Shown: piece after piece, positions 46,310-55,379 of the stretch | Numbering within the stretch: the stretch's first letter is position 1 | Layout: every line of letters starts with the position of its first letter | Assembly: GCA_025965895.1 (NCBI GenBank) | Contig: JAOPWC010000056.1 | Span: 1 to 64,000, forward strand | Length of the DNA stretch: 64,000 bases | Direction: 5' to 3' | Source: Mycobacterium sp. | GTDB lineage: Bacteria; Actinomycetota; Actinomycetes; Mycobacteriales; Mycobacteriaceae | Position numbers and translations under genes: made by a program | Notes under the pieces: generated by a model | Database searches by the model: none | What the model saw: the letters and a program-made list of their open reading frames with translations, nothing else | Told to the model about the DNA's origin: nothing

Positions 46310-46332
46310 GCATGCTCCTCTCGAGGGCGACT

Positions 46333-46345
46333 TGAACGGTGTTCA
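46333..46345. promoter_or_regulatory. BioQ-type operator TGAAC-N3-GTTCA
   Basis: A perfect palindrome with arms TGAAC and GTTCA around GGT lies between bioB and the divergent TetR gene, 24 bases from the bioB start. It equals the BioQ box I recall from M. smegmatis. Repression of both genes by biotin status is inferred. Confidence 0.85.
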
Positions 46346-46348
46346 GGT

Positions 46349-46354
46349 TAGGGT
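46349..46354 (+). promoter_or_regulatory. -10 box of the TetR gene, probably leaderless
   Basis: TAGGGT fits the mycobacterial TANNNT -10 and ends six bases before GTG 46361. The operator lies just upstream, so repressor binding would block this promoter. The leaderless start is inferred from spacing. Confidence 0.6.
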
Positions 46355-46360
46355 AATCGC

Positions 46361-46954
46361 GTGCAGCTGCACAAACGGGACGTGGTGGACGCGGCGACGG
46401 CGCTGCTGGACAGCTACGGGATAGCCGATCTGACCATGCGCCGGCTGGCCCGCGAACTCGACGTCAGCCCCGGCGCACTGTACTGGCATTTCGCGAACAA
46501 ACAGGAGCTGCTCGGCGCGGTCGCCGACCGCATCCTGCACCCCGCGTGCGCCGACGTGCCGGCGACCGGCTGGGGTGAGCGCGTCGACGTGATCGGCACG
46601 CGGCTGCGCGATGCGCTGTTGTCGCACACCGACGGCGCTGAGCTGGTGTCGGCCAGCTTCGCCGCAGGACACTCGGACGCCGCCGCAAAGATCGTGGCCC
46701 GGCTGACAGACGCCGCGGCGGACGCCGGCGTGGCGCCGGAGCAGGCGGACCTCGCGGCCCGGACGGTCGTGTACTACGTACTGGGTTTCACCGCCGACGA
46801 GCAGTCGCGCATTCAGTGGGATGCGGCCGGCGCGCTGGCCGACGCGCAGTCGGTGCTGTCGACGGACGCGAGCGGCCGGTTCGCATTCGGGCTGCGCCTG
46901 CTGATCGTCGGAATCGCGGCCCACCGCGCCGACATCGACCCTGTTGCACACTGA
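46361..46954 (+). CDS. bioQ: TetR-family repressor, likely BioQ
   Basis: 197 aa from GTG 46361. The N-terminal helix-turn-helix is LTMRRLARELDVSPGALYWHFANKQELL (about residues 24-51), the standard TetR pattern. The ligand-binding C-terminal part (RTVVYYVLGFTADEQSRIQWD) is helical. Divergence from bioB across a TGAAC-N3-GTTCA box makes BioQ the best assignment. In M. smegmatis BioQ represses biotin genes. M. tuberculosis, as I recall, lacks a copy at this locus. Confidence 0.85.
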   Translation: MQLHKRDVVDAATALLDSYGIADLTMRRLARELDVSPGALYWHFANKQELLGAVADRILHPACADVPATGWGERVDVIGTRLRDALLSHTDGAELVSASFAAGHSDAAAKIVARLTDAAADAGVAPEQADLAARTVVYYVLGFTADEQSRIQWDAAGALADAQSVLSTDASGRFAFGLRLLIVGIAAHRADIDPVAH

Positions 46955-47108
46955 CCGATTGCCGAAATACCAACTGGCAGGGGCCCTTTGTTGGGTGCCA
47001 GCGGCGCCGACAGCGCTTTGCCGCGGCGGGACCCTGGAAACGACGGATCGGGCCTGGACAGGCCTCCGCGATCAGCCCACCACAGAACCCAGCCACAGGA
47101 GTCCCGCG

Positions 47109-47225
47109 ATGATCATCAAACCGAAATACTTCCCGCCGTTGCTGATCGCCGCCGCGGCTGGGGCATCGATCGCCCTCGGGCCGATCGCCGCCGCGGACCC
47201 CCTGGTGCCCCTCGGTACGCAGTGA
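47109..47225 (+). CDS. Truncated small secreted protein (signal peptide plus short tail)
   Basis: 38 aa from ATG 47109 with AGGAG seven bases upstream. MIIKPKYFPPLLIAAAAGAS matches the signal peptide of the protein at 19655-19957 (MILKPKYFVPLLVAG). After the predicted cleavage site only about ten residues (ADPLVPLGTQ) remain before TGA. The mature domain is missing. Either this is a remnant whose body was lost, or a genuine exported peptide. The strong ribosome binding site suggests it is still translated. Confidence 0.55.
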   Translation: MIIKPKYFPPLLIAAAAGASIALGPIAAADPLVPLGTQ

Positions 47226-47238
47226 GACCTGGATAACC

Positions 47239-47757
47239 TCAAACTGGCGGCGGGATAACGTATTCCACCCGGTTATCGCCGTCCCAGCGCCGCAGCCCGA
47301 CGATGCTCGCGGAGAGGTCGCGGGAGAGCTTACGGATCGTGACGGCACGGGCCAGCTGCGCCGGGTCGACGCGGCGGGCCATCGTCAGGTGCGGGGTCCA
47401 CTCGCCCGGCACGGTGTTCGACGCGGCCCCGGGCACCAGGTATGGCAGGCAGATGTGATGCACCTCGGCGTGCAGTGACAGCAACTCGGCGGTCGGCACC
47501 ACAAGCCGCACGAGCGTGAACCTGGGGCCGCCGAACACCATCGGCGCACCGATGCGGCACGGCAGCGGCAGCCGCCGGGTCACGGGCCTCAGTACCCCAT
47601 CGACATCGGCGGAGATCGCGTCGGCGACCACCATCGTCACGTGCGGCCGGCTGGTCTGTCCCGGGCTGCGCAGGCCCGCCTCGGCGAGCGCTTCCCACAT
47701 GCGCCGGGTCGCCGATTCGGAGTGCGGATCGACGAGCAGCTCGATCGAATGGACCAC
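47239..47757 (-). CDS. 2'-5' RNA ligase-like (2H phosphoesterase) protein
   Basis: 172 aa from GTG 47757, overlapping the bioD TAG by one base. It has two H-x-T motifs, HVT at 39-41 and HLT at 123-125, the hallmark of the 2H phosphoesterase fold used by bacterial LigT/ThpR and cyclic phosphodiesterases. Family members act on 2',3'-cyclic or 2'-5' phosphodiesters of RNA. It matches the conserved protein recalled as Rv1571 next to bioD. A link with biotin is not evident. Confidence 0.82.
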   Translation of the reverse strand: MVHSIELLVDPHSESATRRMWEALAEAGLRSPGQTSRPHVTMVVADAISADVDGVLRPVTRRLPLPCRIGAPMVFGGPRFTLVRLVVPTAELLSLHAEVHHICLPYLVPGAASNTVPGEWTPHLTMARRVDPAQLARAVTIRKLSRDLSASIVGLRRWDGDNRVEYVIPPPV

Positions 47758-48437
47758 TAGCCCACCAATTCCGTCAGCCAGTCGGCGTCGATCGCCGCAA
47801 CGCTCATCTGCGCGAACTCCCGGGCCGCCAGCGCGGCTGCCCCGGTGGGCAGCACCGCCCGCAGCGGCGCCAGCCGGGACAGCGCCTGCAGGTTCGACTC
47901 CTCGGCACCACCCGGGTTCGCCGGCCACGCACCGATAATCAGTCCGGCGCAGGAGACATCTTGCGCCGCAAGCGCTTCCAGCGTAAGTGCGGTGTGGTTC
48001 AATGTGCCCAGCTCCGCTGACACCACCACCACCACCGGGGCGTGCAGATCGACGGCCATGTCGCGCAGCGTCGTCCCGTCGGACCCGAGCTCGACGAGCA
48101 GCCCTCCGGCGCCCTCCACCAGCGTCAGCCGCCGGGCCCGGTCGACGGCACGCACCAGCACGTCCAACTCCACCCGGCTCGGCAGCGCAAGCGCCGAGCG
48201 CTGCGCAGCGGCGACCGGGCCCAACGGCTCCGGATAGCGCCACGACCCGACCACGCTCTCGACACCCGAGAGGCGCCGCACCTCAGCGAGGTCGTCGTCG
48301 CCCGCGGCGGTACCGGTCTGCACCGGCTTGCACACCGCGACGTCGATGCCGAGTTGCTCCGCCCGGCACGCCAGCGCGGCGGTGGCGACCGTTTTGCCGA
48401 CCCCGGTGCTGGTACCGGTGATGAGCAGGATGCTCAC
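47757..48437 (-). CDS. bioD: Dethiobiotin synthetase
   Basis: 226 aa from GTG 48437, overlapping the bioF stop as GTGA. P-loop [20 protein letters not shown], catalytic Lys in [11 protein letters not shown], then [16 protein letters not shown] and [22 protein letters not shown]. It closes the ureido ring of DAPA with CO2 and ATP. It lies between bioF and the 2H phosphoesterase gene. Confidence 0.95.
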   Translation of the reverse strand: MSILLITGTSTGVGKTVATAALACRAEQLGIDVAVCKPVQTGTAAGDDDLAEVRRLSGVESVVGSWRYPEPLGPVAAAQRSALALPSRVELDVLVRAVDRARRLTLVEGAGGLLVELGSDGTTLRDMAVDLHAPVVVVVSAELGTLNHTALTLEALAAQDVSCAGLIIGAWPANPGGAEESNLQALSRLAPLRAVLPTGAAALAAREFAQMSVAAIDADWLTELVG

Positions 48438-49588
48438 GCGGGGGCGGAAGCGAGCACTTCCGTCAGGACGCGGTGGGCGGTCTGGAGCTCATCGTCGGTC
48501 AGCGACGCACGCGCCGTCAGCCGCAATCGCGAGGTGCCGGCCGGCACGGACGGCGGACGGAAGCAGCCCACCCGCACACCGCGGTCCAGGCAGGCGGTGG
48601 CCGCGGCCACCGCGACCTCAGGCTCGCCGAGGATCACCGACACCACCGCGGAGTCCGGACGCTCGGTCACACCGCAGGCGCGTGCCAGCGCCGCGGCGTT
48701 ACGCAGCACGGCTGCCGGCAGCTCAGGCCGTGAGATCAGCACCCGCAGCGCGGCCAGCGCCGCACCGAGCGACGCGGGCGCGAGGCCCGTGTCGAAGATG
48801 AACGGCCGCCCGGCGTCGATCAGATGCTCGCGCACCTCAGCCGGTCCCAGCACTGCGCCGCCCTGACTGCCCAGCGCCTTCGACAGCGTTGTCGTCATCA
48901 CGACGTCCGGCGCGCCGGCGAGCCCGACTTCCTGCAGGAGTCCCCGGCCGCCTGCGCCCCGCACACCGAGGCCGTGGGCCTCGTCGACGAGCAGCAGCGC
49001 GCCCTGAGCGCGGCTCACGTCGTGCAGCCGCAGCAGCGGCGCCAGAGCACCGTCGGCGCTGAACACCGAGTCGGTGACGACGACCGCGCGTTCCTCCGCC
49101 CGGTCGGCCAGCGCGGCCTCGACGGCGTCGACGTCGCGGTGCGCAGTGACCATCACCCGCGCCCGGGAGAGCCGGCAGGCGTCGACCAGCGACGCGTGGC
49201 TGTACGCGTCGGACACCAGCAAAGATCCCGGTCCGGTGAGCCCGGCCACCGCGGCCAGGTTCGCGGTGTAGCCCGACGAAAACACCAGACCCGCCTGCGC
49301 GCCGATGAAGTCTGCGAGCGCGGTCTCGAACTCCTCGTGCAGTTCCGTGTTGCCGGTGACCAGGCGCGAGCCGGTCGAACCCGCGCCCCAGGTGCGCAGC
49401 GCCTGCACGCCGCCGTCGATGACCTCAAGATGCTGCGAAAGGCCCAGATAGTCGTTGGATGCCAGGTCCAGCTCCGCACCGACCGGCGGCCGCGTCAGCA
49501 GCGATCGGCGCAGCCCGGCCTGCCTCCGCTGCCGCTCGACGTCGTCAAGCCATGCCAGCGGTGAGCTGTCGGTCCGGGCCCTGATCAT
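48434..49588 (-). CDS. bioF: 8-amino-7-oxononanoate synthase
   Basis: 384 aa from ATG 49588. PLP-dependent alpha-oxoamine synthase: [66 protein letters not shown], and the PLP lysine in [20 protein letters not shown]. It condenses pimeloyl thioester with alanine in biotin synthesis. It begins 6 bp after bioA. Confidence 0.95.
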   Translation of the reverse strand: MIRARTDSSPLAWLDDVERQRRQAGLRRSLLTRPPVGAELDLASNDYLGLSQHLEVIDGGVQALRTWGAGSTGSRLVTGNTELHEEFETALADFIGAQAGLVFSSGYTANLAAVAGLTGPGSLLVSDAYSHASLVDACRLSRARVMVTAHRDVDAVEAALADRAEERAVVVTDSVFSADGALAPLLRLHDVSRAQGALLLVDEAHGLGVRGAGGRGLLQEVGLAGAPDVVMTTTLSKALGSQGGAVLGPAEVREHLIDAGRPFIFDTGLAPASLGAALAALRVLISRPELPAAVLRNAAALARACGVTERPDSAVVSVILGEPEVAVAAATACLDRGVRVGCFRPPSVPAGTSRLRLTARASLTDDELQTAHRVLTEVLASAPA

Positions 49589-49594
49589 CGCGCT

Positions 49595-50911
49595 CTACCC
49601 TAAGGCCCGGGCAGCCGCGACCATGGCTGAGGTGATTCGGTCGATCTCCCCCGCCGTGCAGATGTAGGGCGGCATCGCGTAGATCAGGCTGCCGAACGGC
49701 CGGAGCCAGACGCCGCGGTCCAGTGCGGTCGCGGTCGCGACCGGCAGATCCACCGGCCGGCGCATCTCCAGAACCCCGATCGCGCCGCGCACCCGCACGT
49801 CCGCGACGCCCGGCAGTGCGGCCGCCGCCTGCAGGCCGGACTGCAGACCCGTTTCGATCTCATGCACCCGGGTCCGCCAATCCTGACCGAGGAGCAGCTC
49901 GACGGAGGCGACCGACACTGCGCAGGCCAGCGCGTTGGCCATGAACGTCGGTCCGTGCATCAACGCGCCGGGCTCGTGGGTGCTGATCGTGTCGGCGATC
50001 TCCCGGGTGCACAGCGTCGCGGCGAGCGTCAGGTAGCCCCCGGTCATCGCCTTGCCGACGCACATGATGTCCGGCGCGACGCCGGCGTGGTCGGCGGCGA
50101 ACAACTCCCCGGTGCGACCGAAGCCGGTCGCGATCTCGTCGAAGATCAACAAGACGTCGTGCCGGCCGCACGCCGTGCGCAGATCCGACAGGTAGCGGGG
50201 ATCGTGAAACCGCATCCCGCCGGCGCCCTGCACCGCGGGTTCCACGATCACGGCGGCCACCTCGTGCGCATGTTCGGCCAGCTGCGCCTCGAACCCGGCG
50301 CTGTAGCCGGGGTCGTAGCCTGCGGGTACCTGCGGCGCGAACACCTGGGGGGTCAGGACGTCGGTCCACAGCGAGTGCATGCCGCCGTCCGGGTCGCACA
50401 CACTCATCGGAGTGAAGGTGTCGCCGTGGTAGCCGCCGCGCCACGTCATCAGCCGGTGTTTGGCGGGTCGGCCGCGGCTGCGCCAGTACTGCAGCGCCAT
50501 CTTGACGGCCACCTCCACGGCCACAGATCCGGAATCGGAGAAGAACACGGTGTCGAGCCCGTCGGGTGTGATCTGCACCAGCAGCTGAGCCAGCCGCGCG
50601 GCCGGCTCATGGGTGAGCCCGCCGAACATTACGTGGTTCATCGCTGCGAGCTGGTTGGCGACCGCCGCGTCGAGCACCGGGTGGCCGTGCCCGTGGATCG
50701 CGGTCCACCACGAGCTCATCGCGTCGAGGACGTCGACACGGCGCCCGTCGCGGATCACAGTCAACGAGGCACCGCGCGCGCCCACGGCGACCAACGGTTT
50801 CCACGCCTCGGCGCCGATCGTGCCGTACGGGTGCCAGACGTGCGCTGCGTCGATCGCGCTGATCTCCTCCGGGGTCAACGCGGGCACGGTCAACGAGCCT
50901 AACCGAGGCAT
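49595..50911 (-). CDS. bioA: DAPA aminotransferase
   Basis: 438 aa from ATG 50911. Class-III aminotransferase: [10 protein letters not shown] near the N-terminus, the BioA element [68 protein letters not shown], and the PLP lysine in [17 protein letters not shown]. It makes 7,8-diaminopelargonate using SAM as amino donor. It heads the bioA-bioF-bioD unit. Confidence 0.95.
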   Translation of the reverse strand: MPRLGSLTVPALTPEEISAIDAAHVWHPYGTIGAEAWKPLVAVGARGASLTVIRDGRRVDVLDAMSSWWTAIHGHGHPVLDAAVANQLAAMNHVMFGGLTHEPAARLAQLLVQITPDGLDTVFFSDSGSVAVEVAVKMALQYWRSRGRPAKHRLMTWRGGYHGDTFTPMSVCDPDGGMHSLWTDVLTPQVFAPQVPAGYDPGYSAGFEAQLAEHAHEVAAVIVEPAVQGAGGMRFHDPRYLSDLRTACGRHDVLLIFDEIATGFGRTGELFAADHAGVAPDIMCVGKAMTGGYLTLAATLCTREIADTISTHEPGALMHGPTFMANALACAVSVASVELLLGQDWRTRVHEIETGLQSGLQAAAALPGVADVRVRGAIGVLEMRRPVDLPVATATALDRGVWLRPFGSLIYAMPPYICTAGEIDRITSAMVAAARALG

Positions 50912-51003
50912 GAGCGTGAACCGGTTGAGCTTTGCTCACGGCCGGGTGAGCAGCTCCTGTGACATGAGGATGAGCCCCCGCTTGGGTAGATTGGTCGTCG
51001 ACC

Positions 51004-53172
51004 ATGAGCACCCTGACTCCCACCCGGCGCGTGCCGGCAACCCACCCGGAGGCTGCGCCGACCCACCGGACGGGTACTCGAAAGGCGGGGTTCTACCGAC
51101 ACGATCTTGACGGCCTGCGGGGCATAGCCATCGCGCTGGTGGCGATGTTCCATGTCTGGTTCGGTCGGGTTTCAGGTGGTGTGGACGTCTTCCTGGTGCT
51201 GTCCGGCTTCTTCTTCGGCGGGTCGGCGGTGCGGACCGCGCTGACCCCGAACTCTTCGCTGTCGCCGGTTACCCAGATCGTGCGACTGATCAGGCGGCTG
51301 CTGCCGGCGCTGGTCGTCGTGCTTGCCGCGTCGGCCGTACTCACCATCCTCATCCAGCCCGAGACCCGCTGGGAAACGTTTGCTGACCAGAGCCTGGCAA
51401 GCCTCGGCTACTACCAGAACTGGGAATTGGCAAGCACCGCGGCGGACTACCTGCGGGCCGGTGAATCCGTCAGCCCGCTGCAACACATCTGGTCGATGTC
51501 GGTGCAGGGCCAGTTCTACATAGCGTTCCTGGCCCTGATCTTCGGGTTTGCCTTCGCGTTCCGTCGTGTGCTCGGCAAATACACGCGGATTTCAATTGTG
51601 ATCCTGCTGGCCGGACTGACGACCGCGTCATTCGTGTTCGCCATCTTCGCGGAGGCGGCCAACCAGTCGACTGCCTACTACAACAGCTTCGCGCGGGCGT
51701 GGGAACTGCTGCTCGGCGCGCTCGTCGGCGCACTGGTGCCGTACGTCCGGTGGCCGATGTGGCTGCGCAATGGCGCGGCGACCGTCGCGCTGGCCGCCGT
51801 CCTGTCGTGCGGCGTGCTGATCAACGGCGTGCGGGAGTTCCCCGGTCCGTGGGCACTGGTGCCCGCCGGCGCGACCGTGCTGATGATCCTCGCGGCAGCA
51901 AACCAGCAAGCCGATCCCGGCACCCGCCACCGCTTGCCCGTCCCGAACCGGATCCTGGCGACGGGCCCGCTGGTCGCGCTCGGGGGGATGGCGTATTCGC
52001 TGTACCTCTGGCACTGGCCGCTGCTGATCTTCTGGCTGGCCTACAGCGGCCACAAGAGCGCCGGATTCCTCGACGGCGCCGTCGTGTTGCTGGTGTCCGG
52101 GGTACTGGCGCATCTGACCACGCGATTCGTGGAGAACCCGCTGCGCCGCCGATCGTCCGCGGCGGCCTCTCGGCCCGCGCCGACGCCGCTGCGGGAGAGG
52201 TACGGCCGCCCGACCATCGTGCTCGGTTCGGCGGTGGCGCTGCTCGGGGTGACCCTGACGGCCACGTCGTTCACGTGGCGTGAGCACGTCACCGTGCAGC
52301 GGGCCAACGGCAGGGAACTGGCCGGGCTCTCCGCCCATGACTACCCGGGCGCCCTGGCCCTGATCAACAACATGAGGGTGCCGAAGCTGCCGATGCGCCC
52401 CACGGTCCTGGAAGCCAGGAAAGATCTTCCCGAGACGACGAGCGATGGCTGCATCAGCGACTTCATCAACCCGACGCTGATCAACTGCACGTATGGCGAC
52501 CCCGCGGCGACCCGGACGATCGCCCTGGCCGGCGGCTCGCATGCCGAGCACTGGATCACCGCGCTCGACCTGCTCGGCCGGTTGCATCACTTCCGCATCG
52601 TCACCTATCTGAAGATGGGCTGTCCGCTCTCCACGGAGCAGGTCCCGCTGATCGTGGGCGGCAACATCCCCTATCCACAGTGCCGGGCGTGGGTGGACAA
52701 GGTGATGGCCAAACTGGTCACCGACCGTCCCGACTACGTCTTCACCAACAGCACCCGGCCACGCAACGCCCAGCCGGGCGACGTGATGCCCGCCAGCTAT
52801 CTCGGCATCTGGCAGATCCTGTCCGCCAACAACATCGGGATTCTCGGCATCCGCGACACGCCGTGGATGATCAAGAACGGCGAGCCGTTCGCACCCGCCG
52901 ATTGCCTTGCCAAGGGGGGCAACCCGACGTCGTGCGGCATGAAGCGGTCCGATGTGCTCGACGGGCACAACCCGACGCTCGACTTCGTCGCACAGTTCCC
53001 GCTGCTCAAACTCCTCGACCTGACCGATGCGATGTGCCGCAAGGACGTCTGCCGCGCTGTGGAAGGAAACGTGTTGGTATACCACGACTCTCACCATCTG
53101 TCTGCCACATACGTGCGGACCATGACCGCCGAGCTGGGGCGGCAGCTCGCCGTCACCACCAGCTGGTGGTGA
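51004..53172 (+). CDS. Membrane acyltransferase with SGNH domain (OafB-type)
   Basis: 722 aa from ATG 51004. The N-terminal acyltransferase-3 domain (about 30-390) has around ten helices and the motif YRHDLDGLRGIAIALVAMFHVWFG with the catalytic-type Arg and His. A periplasmic C-terminal SGNH domain follows: ALAGGSHAEHW near its start and YHDSHHLSATYV near its end (Ser and the Asp-His pair). Such two-domain enzymes O-acetylate surface glycans. The order matches the protein recalled as Rv1565c beside treX. Substrate unknown. A TAGATT -10 candidate lies at 50987-50992. Confidence 0.88.
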   Translation: MSTLTPTRRVPATHPEAAPTHRTGTRKAGFYRHDLDGLRGIAIALVAMFHVWFGRVSGGVDVFLVLSGFFFGGSAVRTALTPNSSLSPVTQIVRLIRRLLPALVVVLAASAVLTILIQPETRWETFADQSLASLGYYQNWELASTAADYLRAGESVSPLQHIWSMSVQGQFYIAFLALIFGFAFAFRRVLGKYTRISIVILLAGLTTASFVFAIFAEAANQSTAYYNSFARAWELLLGALVGALVPYVRWPMWLRNGAATVALAAVLSCGVLINGVREFPGPWALVPAGATVLMILAAANQQADPGTRHRLPVPNRILATGPLVALGGMAYSLYLWHWPLLIFWLAYSGHKSAGFLDGAVVLLVSGVLAHLTTRFVENPLRRRSSAAASRPAPTPLRERYGRPTIVLGSAVALLGVTLTATSFTWREHVTVQRANGRELAGLSAHDYPGALALINNMRVPKLPMRPTVLEARKDLPETTSDGCISDFINPTLINCTYGDPAATRTIALAGGSHAEHWITALDLLGRLHHFRIVTYLKMGCPLSTEQVPLIVGGNIPYPQCRAWVDKVMAKLVTDRPDYVFTNSTRPRNAQPGDVMPASYLGIWQILSANNIGILGIRDTPWMIKNGEPFAPADCLAKGGNPTSCGMKRSDVLDGHNPTLDFVAQFPLLKLLDLTDAMCRKDVCRAVEGNVLVYHDSHHLSATYVRTMTAELGRQLAVTTSWW

Positions 53173-53213
53173 CACGCCGAGCAGCCGATCCCGGGCGTCT
53201 ATATGGTCGAAAG

Positions 53214-55379
53214 ATGGCCTCGAGTGAACCATCCTTAGACACGGGACCGATTCTTGCCACCGTGTGGCCGGGAACGGCGTACCCGCTCGGCGCCACATAC
53301 GACGGCGCGGGCACGAACTTCTCGCTGTTCTCCGAGGTCGCGGACAAGGTGGAGCTGTGTCTGATCGAGAGGGACGGCTCCGAGGAACGCACCCGGCTCG
53401 ACGAAGTCGACGGCTTCGTCTGGCATGCGTACCTGCCCGCCGTGACGCCGGGCCAGCGGTACGGGTTCCGGGTGTACGGCCCGTGGGATCCGGCGTCGGG
53501 ACATCGTTGCGATCCGAGCAAGCTGCTGCTCGACCCGTACGGCAAGTCGTTTTACGGCGATTTCGACCACGGGCCCGCGCTGTACTCGTATGACACCACC
53601 AGATACGACGAATCCGCGTCAGGGCCGCCGCCGATGATCGACTCGCTCGGTCACACGATGACCAGCGTGGTGGTGAACCCGTTCTTCGACTGGGCATCCG
53701 ACCGGGCGCCGCGTACCCCCTATCACGAGACGATCATCTACGAGGCGCACGTCAAAGGCATGACGCAGACGCATCCGAGCGTGCCGGAAGAGTTGCGGGG
53801 CACCTACGCCGGGCTGGCACACCCCGCGGTCATCGACCACCTGAAGTCGCTCAACGTCACCGCGATAGAACTGATGCCGGTGCACCAGTTCATGCATGAC
53901 CACCGCCTGCTGGAGCTGGGGCTGCGCAATTACTGGGGCTACAACACGTTCGGCTTCTTCGCACCGCACAACCAGTACGCGTCGGTCCGGCACGCGGGCG
54001 GCGCGGTGGCCGAGTTCAAGACGATGGTCCGCTCGTTCCACGAGGCGGGCATCGAGGTCATCCTCGACGTGGTTTACAACCACACAGCCGAGGGCAATCA
54101 GCTGGGGCCCACCATCAACTTCCGCGGCATCGACAATGCCGCCTATTACCGGCTGGTTGACGAGGATTTGCGCTACTACAGGGACTACACAGGCACGGGC
54201 AACAGTCTCAACGCCCGGCACCCGCACACTCTGCAACTGATCATGGACTCGCTGCGCTACTGGGTGCTCGAGATGCACGTCGACGGGTTCCGCTTCGACC
54301 TGGCGTCCACACTGGCGCGCGAACTGCACGACGTCGACCGGCTGTCGGCGTTCTTCGACCTGGTGCAGCAAGACCCGGTGGTCAGCCAGGTCAAGCTGAT
54401 CGCCGAGCCGTGGGATGTCGGCGAGGGCGGCTACCAGGTCGGCAACTTCCCCGGCCTGTGGACAGAGTGGAACGGCAAGTACCGCGACACCGTGCGGGAC
54501 TACTGGCGCGGCGAGCCGGCCACGCTCGGGGAGTTCGCTTCGCGGCTCACCGGCTCCTCGGACCTGTACGAGGCCACCGGCCGCAGGCCCGGTGCCAGCA
54601 TCAACTTCGTCACCGCGCACGACGGCTTCACGCTCAACGACCTGGTCTCCTACAACCAGAAACACAACGAGGCCAACGGCGAGGGCAACCGCGACGGCGA
54701 AAGCCACAACCGATCCTGGAACTGCGGGGCGGAGGGCCCCAGCGACGACCCGGAGATCCTCACGCTGCGCGGCCGGCAGATGCGCAACTTCATGGCGACG
54801 CTGATGCTGTCGCAAGGCACCCCGATGATCACCCACGGCGACGAGATGGCCCGCACCCAGCGCGGCAACAACAACGTCTACTGCCAGGACTCCGAGCTGT
54901 CGTGGATGGACTGGTCGCTGGCCGAGAAGAACGCCGACCTGCTCGAGTTCACGAAGAAGGTGACCAAGCTGCGCAAGGATCACCCGGTGTTCCGTCGGCG
55001 GCGGTTCTTCGCGGGCACCCCGATCCGCAGCGGCGCGCAGGTCCGCGACATCGCCTGGCTGACCGTGGCCGGCCAGGAGATGACGCCCGAGGACTGGGAC
55101 AACGACTTCGGAAAGTGCATCGCGGTGTTCCTCAACGGCGAAGCCATTCCCGAACCCGACGCACGCGGGTTCCCGGTCGTCGACAACTCGTTCCTGCTCT
55201 GCTTCAACGGCCACGACGAGGAGCTGGATTTCGTTGTGCCGGCAGGCAATTACGGCAAACAGTGGTCAGCGTGCGTCGACACCGCCGATCCGGTCGGCGC
55301 GACGTCGCTGGTGGTGACCGCCGGCGAGAAGATCTCGCTGGTGGGACGCTCGGTGCTCGTGCTGCACAGAACAGCGTGA
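53214..55379 (+). CDS. treX: Glycogen debranching enzyme (isoamylase type)
   Basis: 721 aa from ATG 53214, the same length as I recall for the M. tuberculosis protein. An N-terminal CBM48 (YPLGATYDGAGTNFSLFSEVADKVELCLI) is followed by a GH13 barrel: EVILDVVYNHTAEG, DGFRFDLASTL (nucleophile Asp), LIAEPWDVGEGGY (acid/base Glu) and FVTAHDGFTLNDLVSYN. It hydrolyses alpha-1,6 branches of glycogen and provides linear maltooligosaccharides for TreY. It heads treX-treY-treZ. Confidence 0.95.
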   Translation: MASSEPSLDTGPILATVWPGTAYPLGATYDGAGTNFSLFSEVADKVELCLIERDGSEERTRLDEVDGFVWHAYLPAVTPGQRYGFRVYGPWDPASGHRCDPSKLLLDPYGKSFYGDFDHGPALYSYDTTRYDESASGPPPMIDSLGHTMTSVVVNPFFDWASDRAPRTPYHETIIYEAHVKGMTQTHPSVPEELRGTYAGLAHPAVIDHLKSLNVTAIELMPVHQFMHDHRLLELGLRNYWGYNTFGFFAPHNQYASVRHAGGAVAEFKTMVRSFHEAGIEVILDVVYNHTAEGNQLGPTINFRGIDNAAYYRLVDEDLRYYRDYTGTGNSLNARHPHTLQLIMDSLRYWVLEMHVDGFRFDLASTLARELHDVDRLSAFFDLVQQDPVVSQVKLIAEPWDVGEGGYQVGNFPGLWTEWNGKYRDTVRDYWRGEPATLGEFASRLTGSSDLYEATGRRPGASINFVTAHDGFTLNDLVSYNQKHNEANGEGNRDGESHNRSWNCGAEGPSDDPEILTLRGRQMRNFMATLMLSQGTPMITHGDEMARTQRGNNNVYCQDSELSWMDWSLAEKNADLLEFTKKVTKLRKDHPVFRRRRFFAGTPIRSGAQVRDIAWLTVAGQEMTPEDWDNDFGKCIAVFLNGEAIPEPDARGFPVVDNSFLLCFNGHDEELDFVVPAGNYGKQWSACVDTADPVGATSLVVTAGEKISLVGRSVLVLHRTA

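Noticed and set aside
53619..55214. Long minus-strand open frame opposite treX
   Set aside because: Antisense to conserved GH13 motifs. Composition follows the treX codon pattern, not an independent gene.
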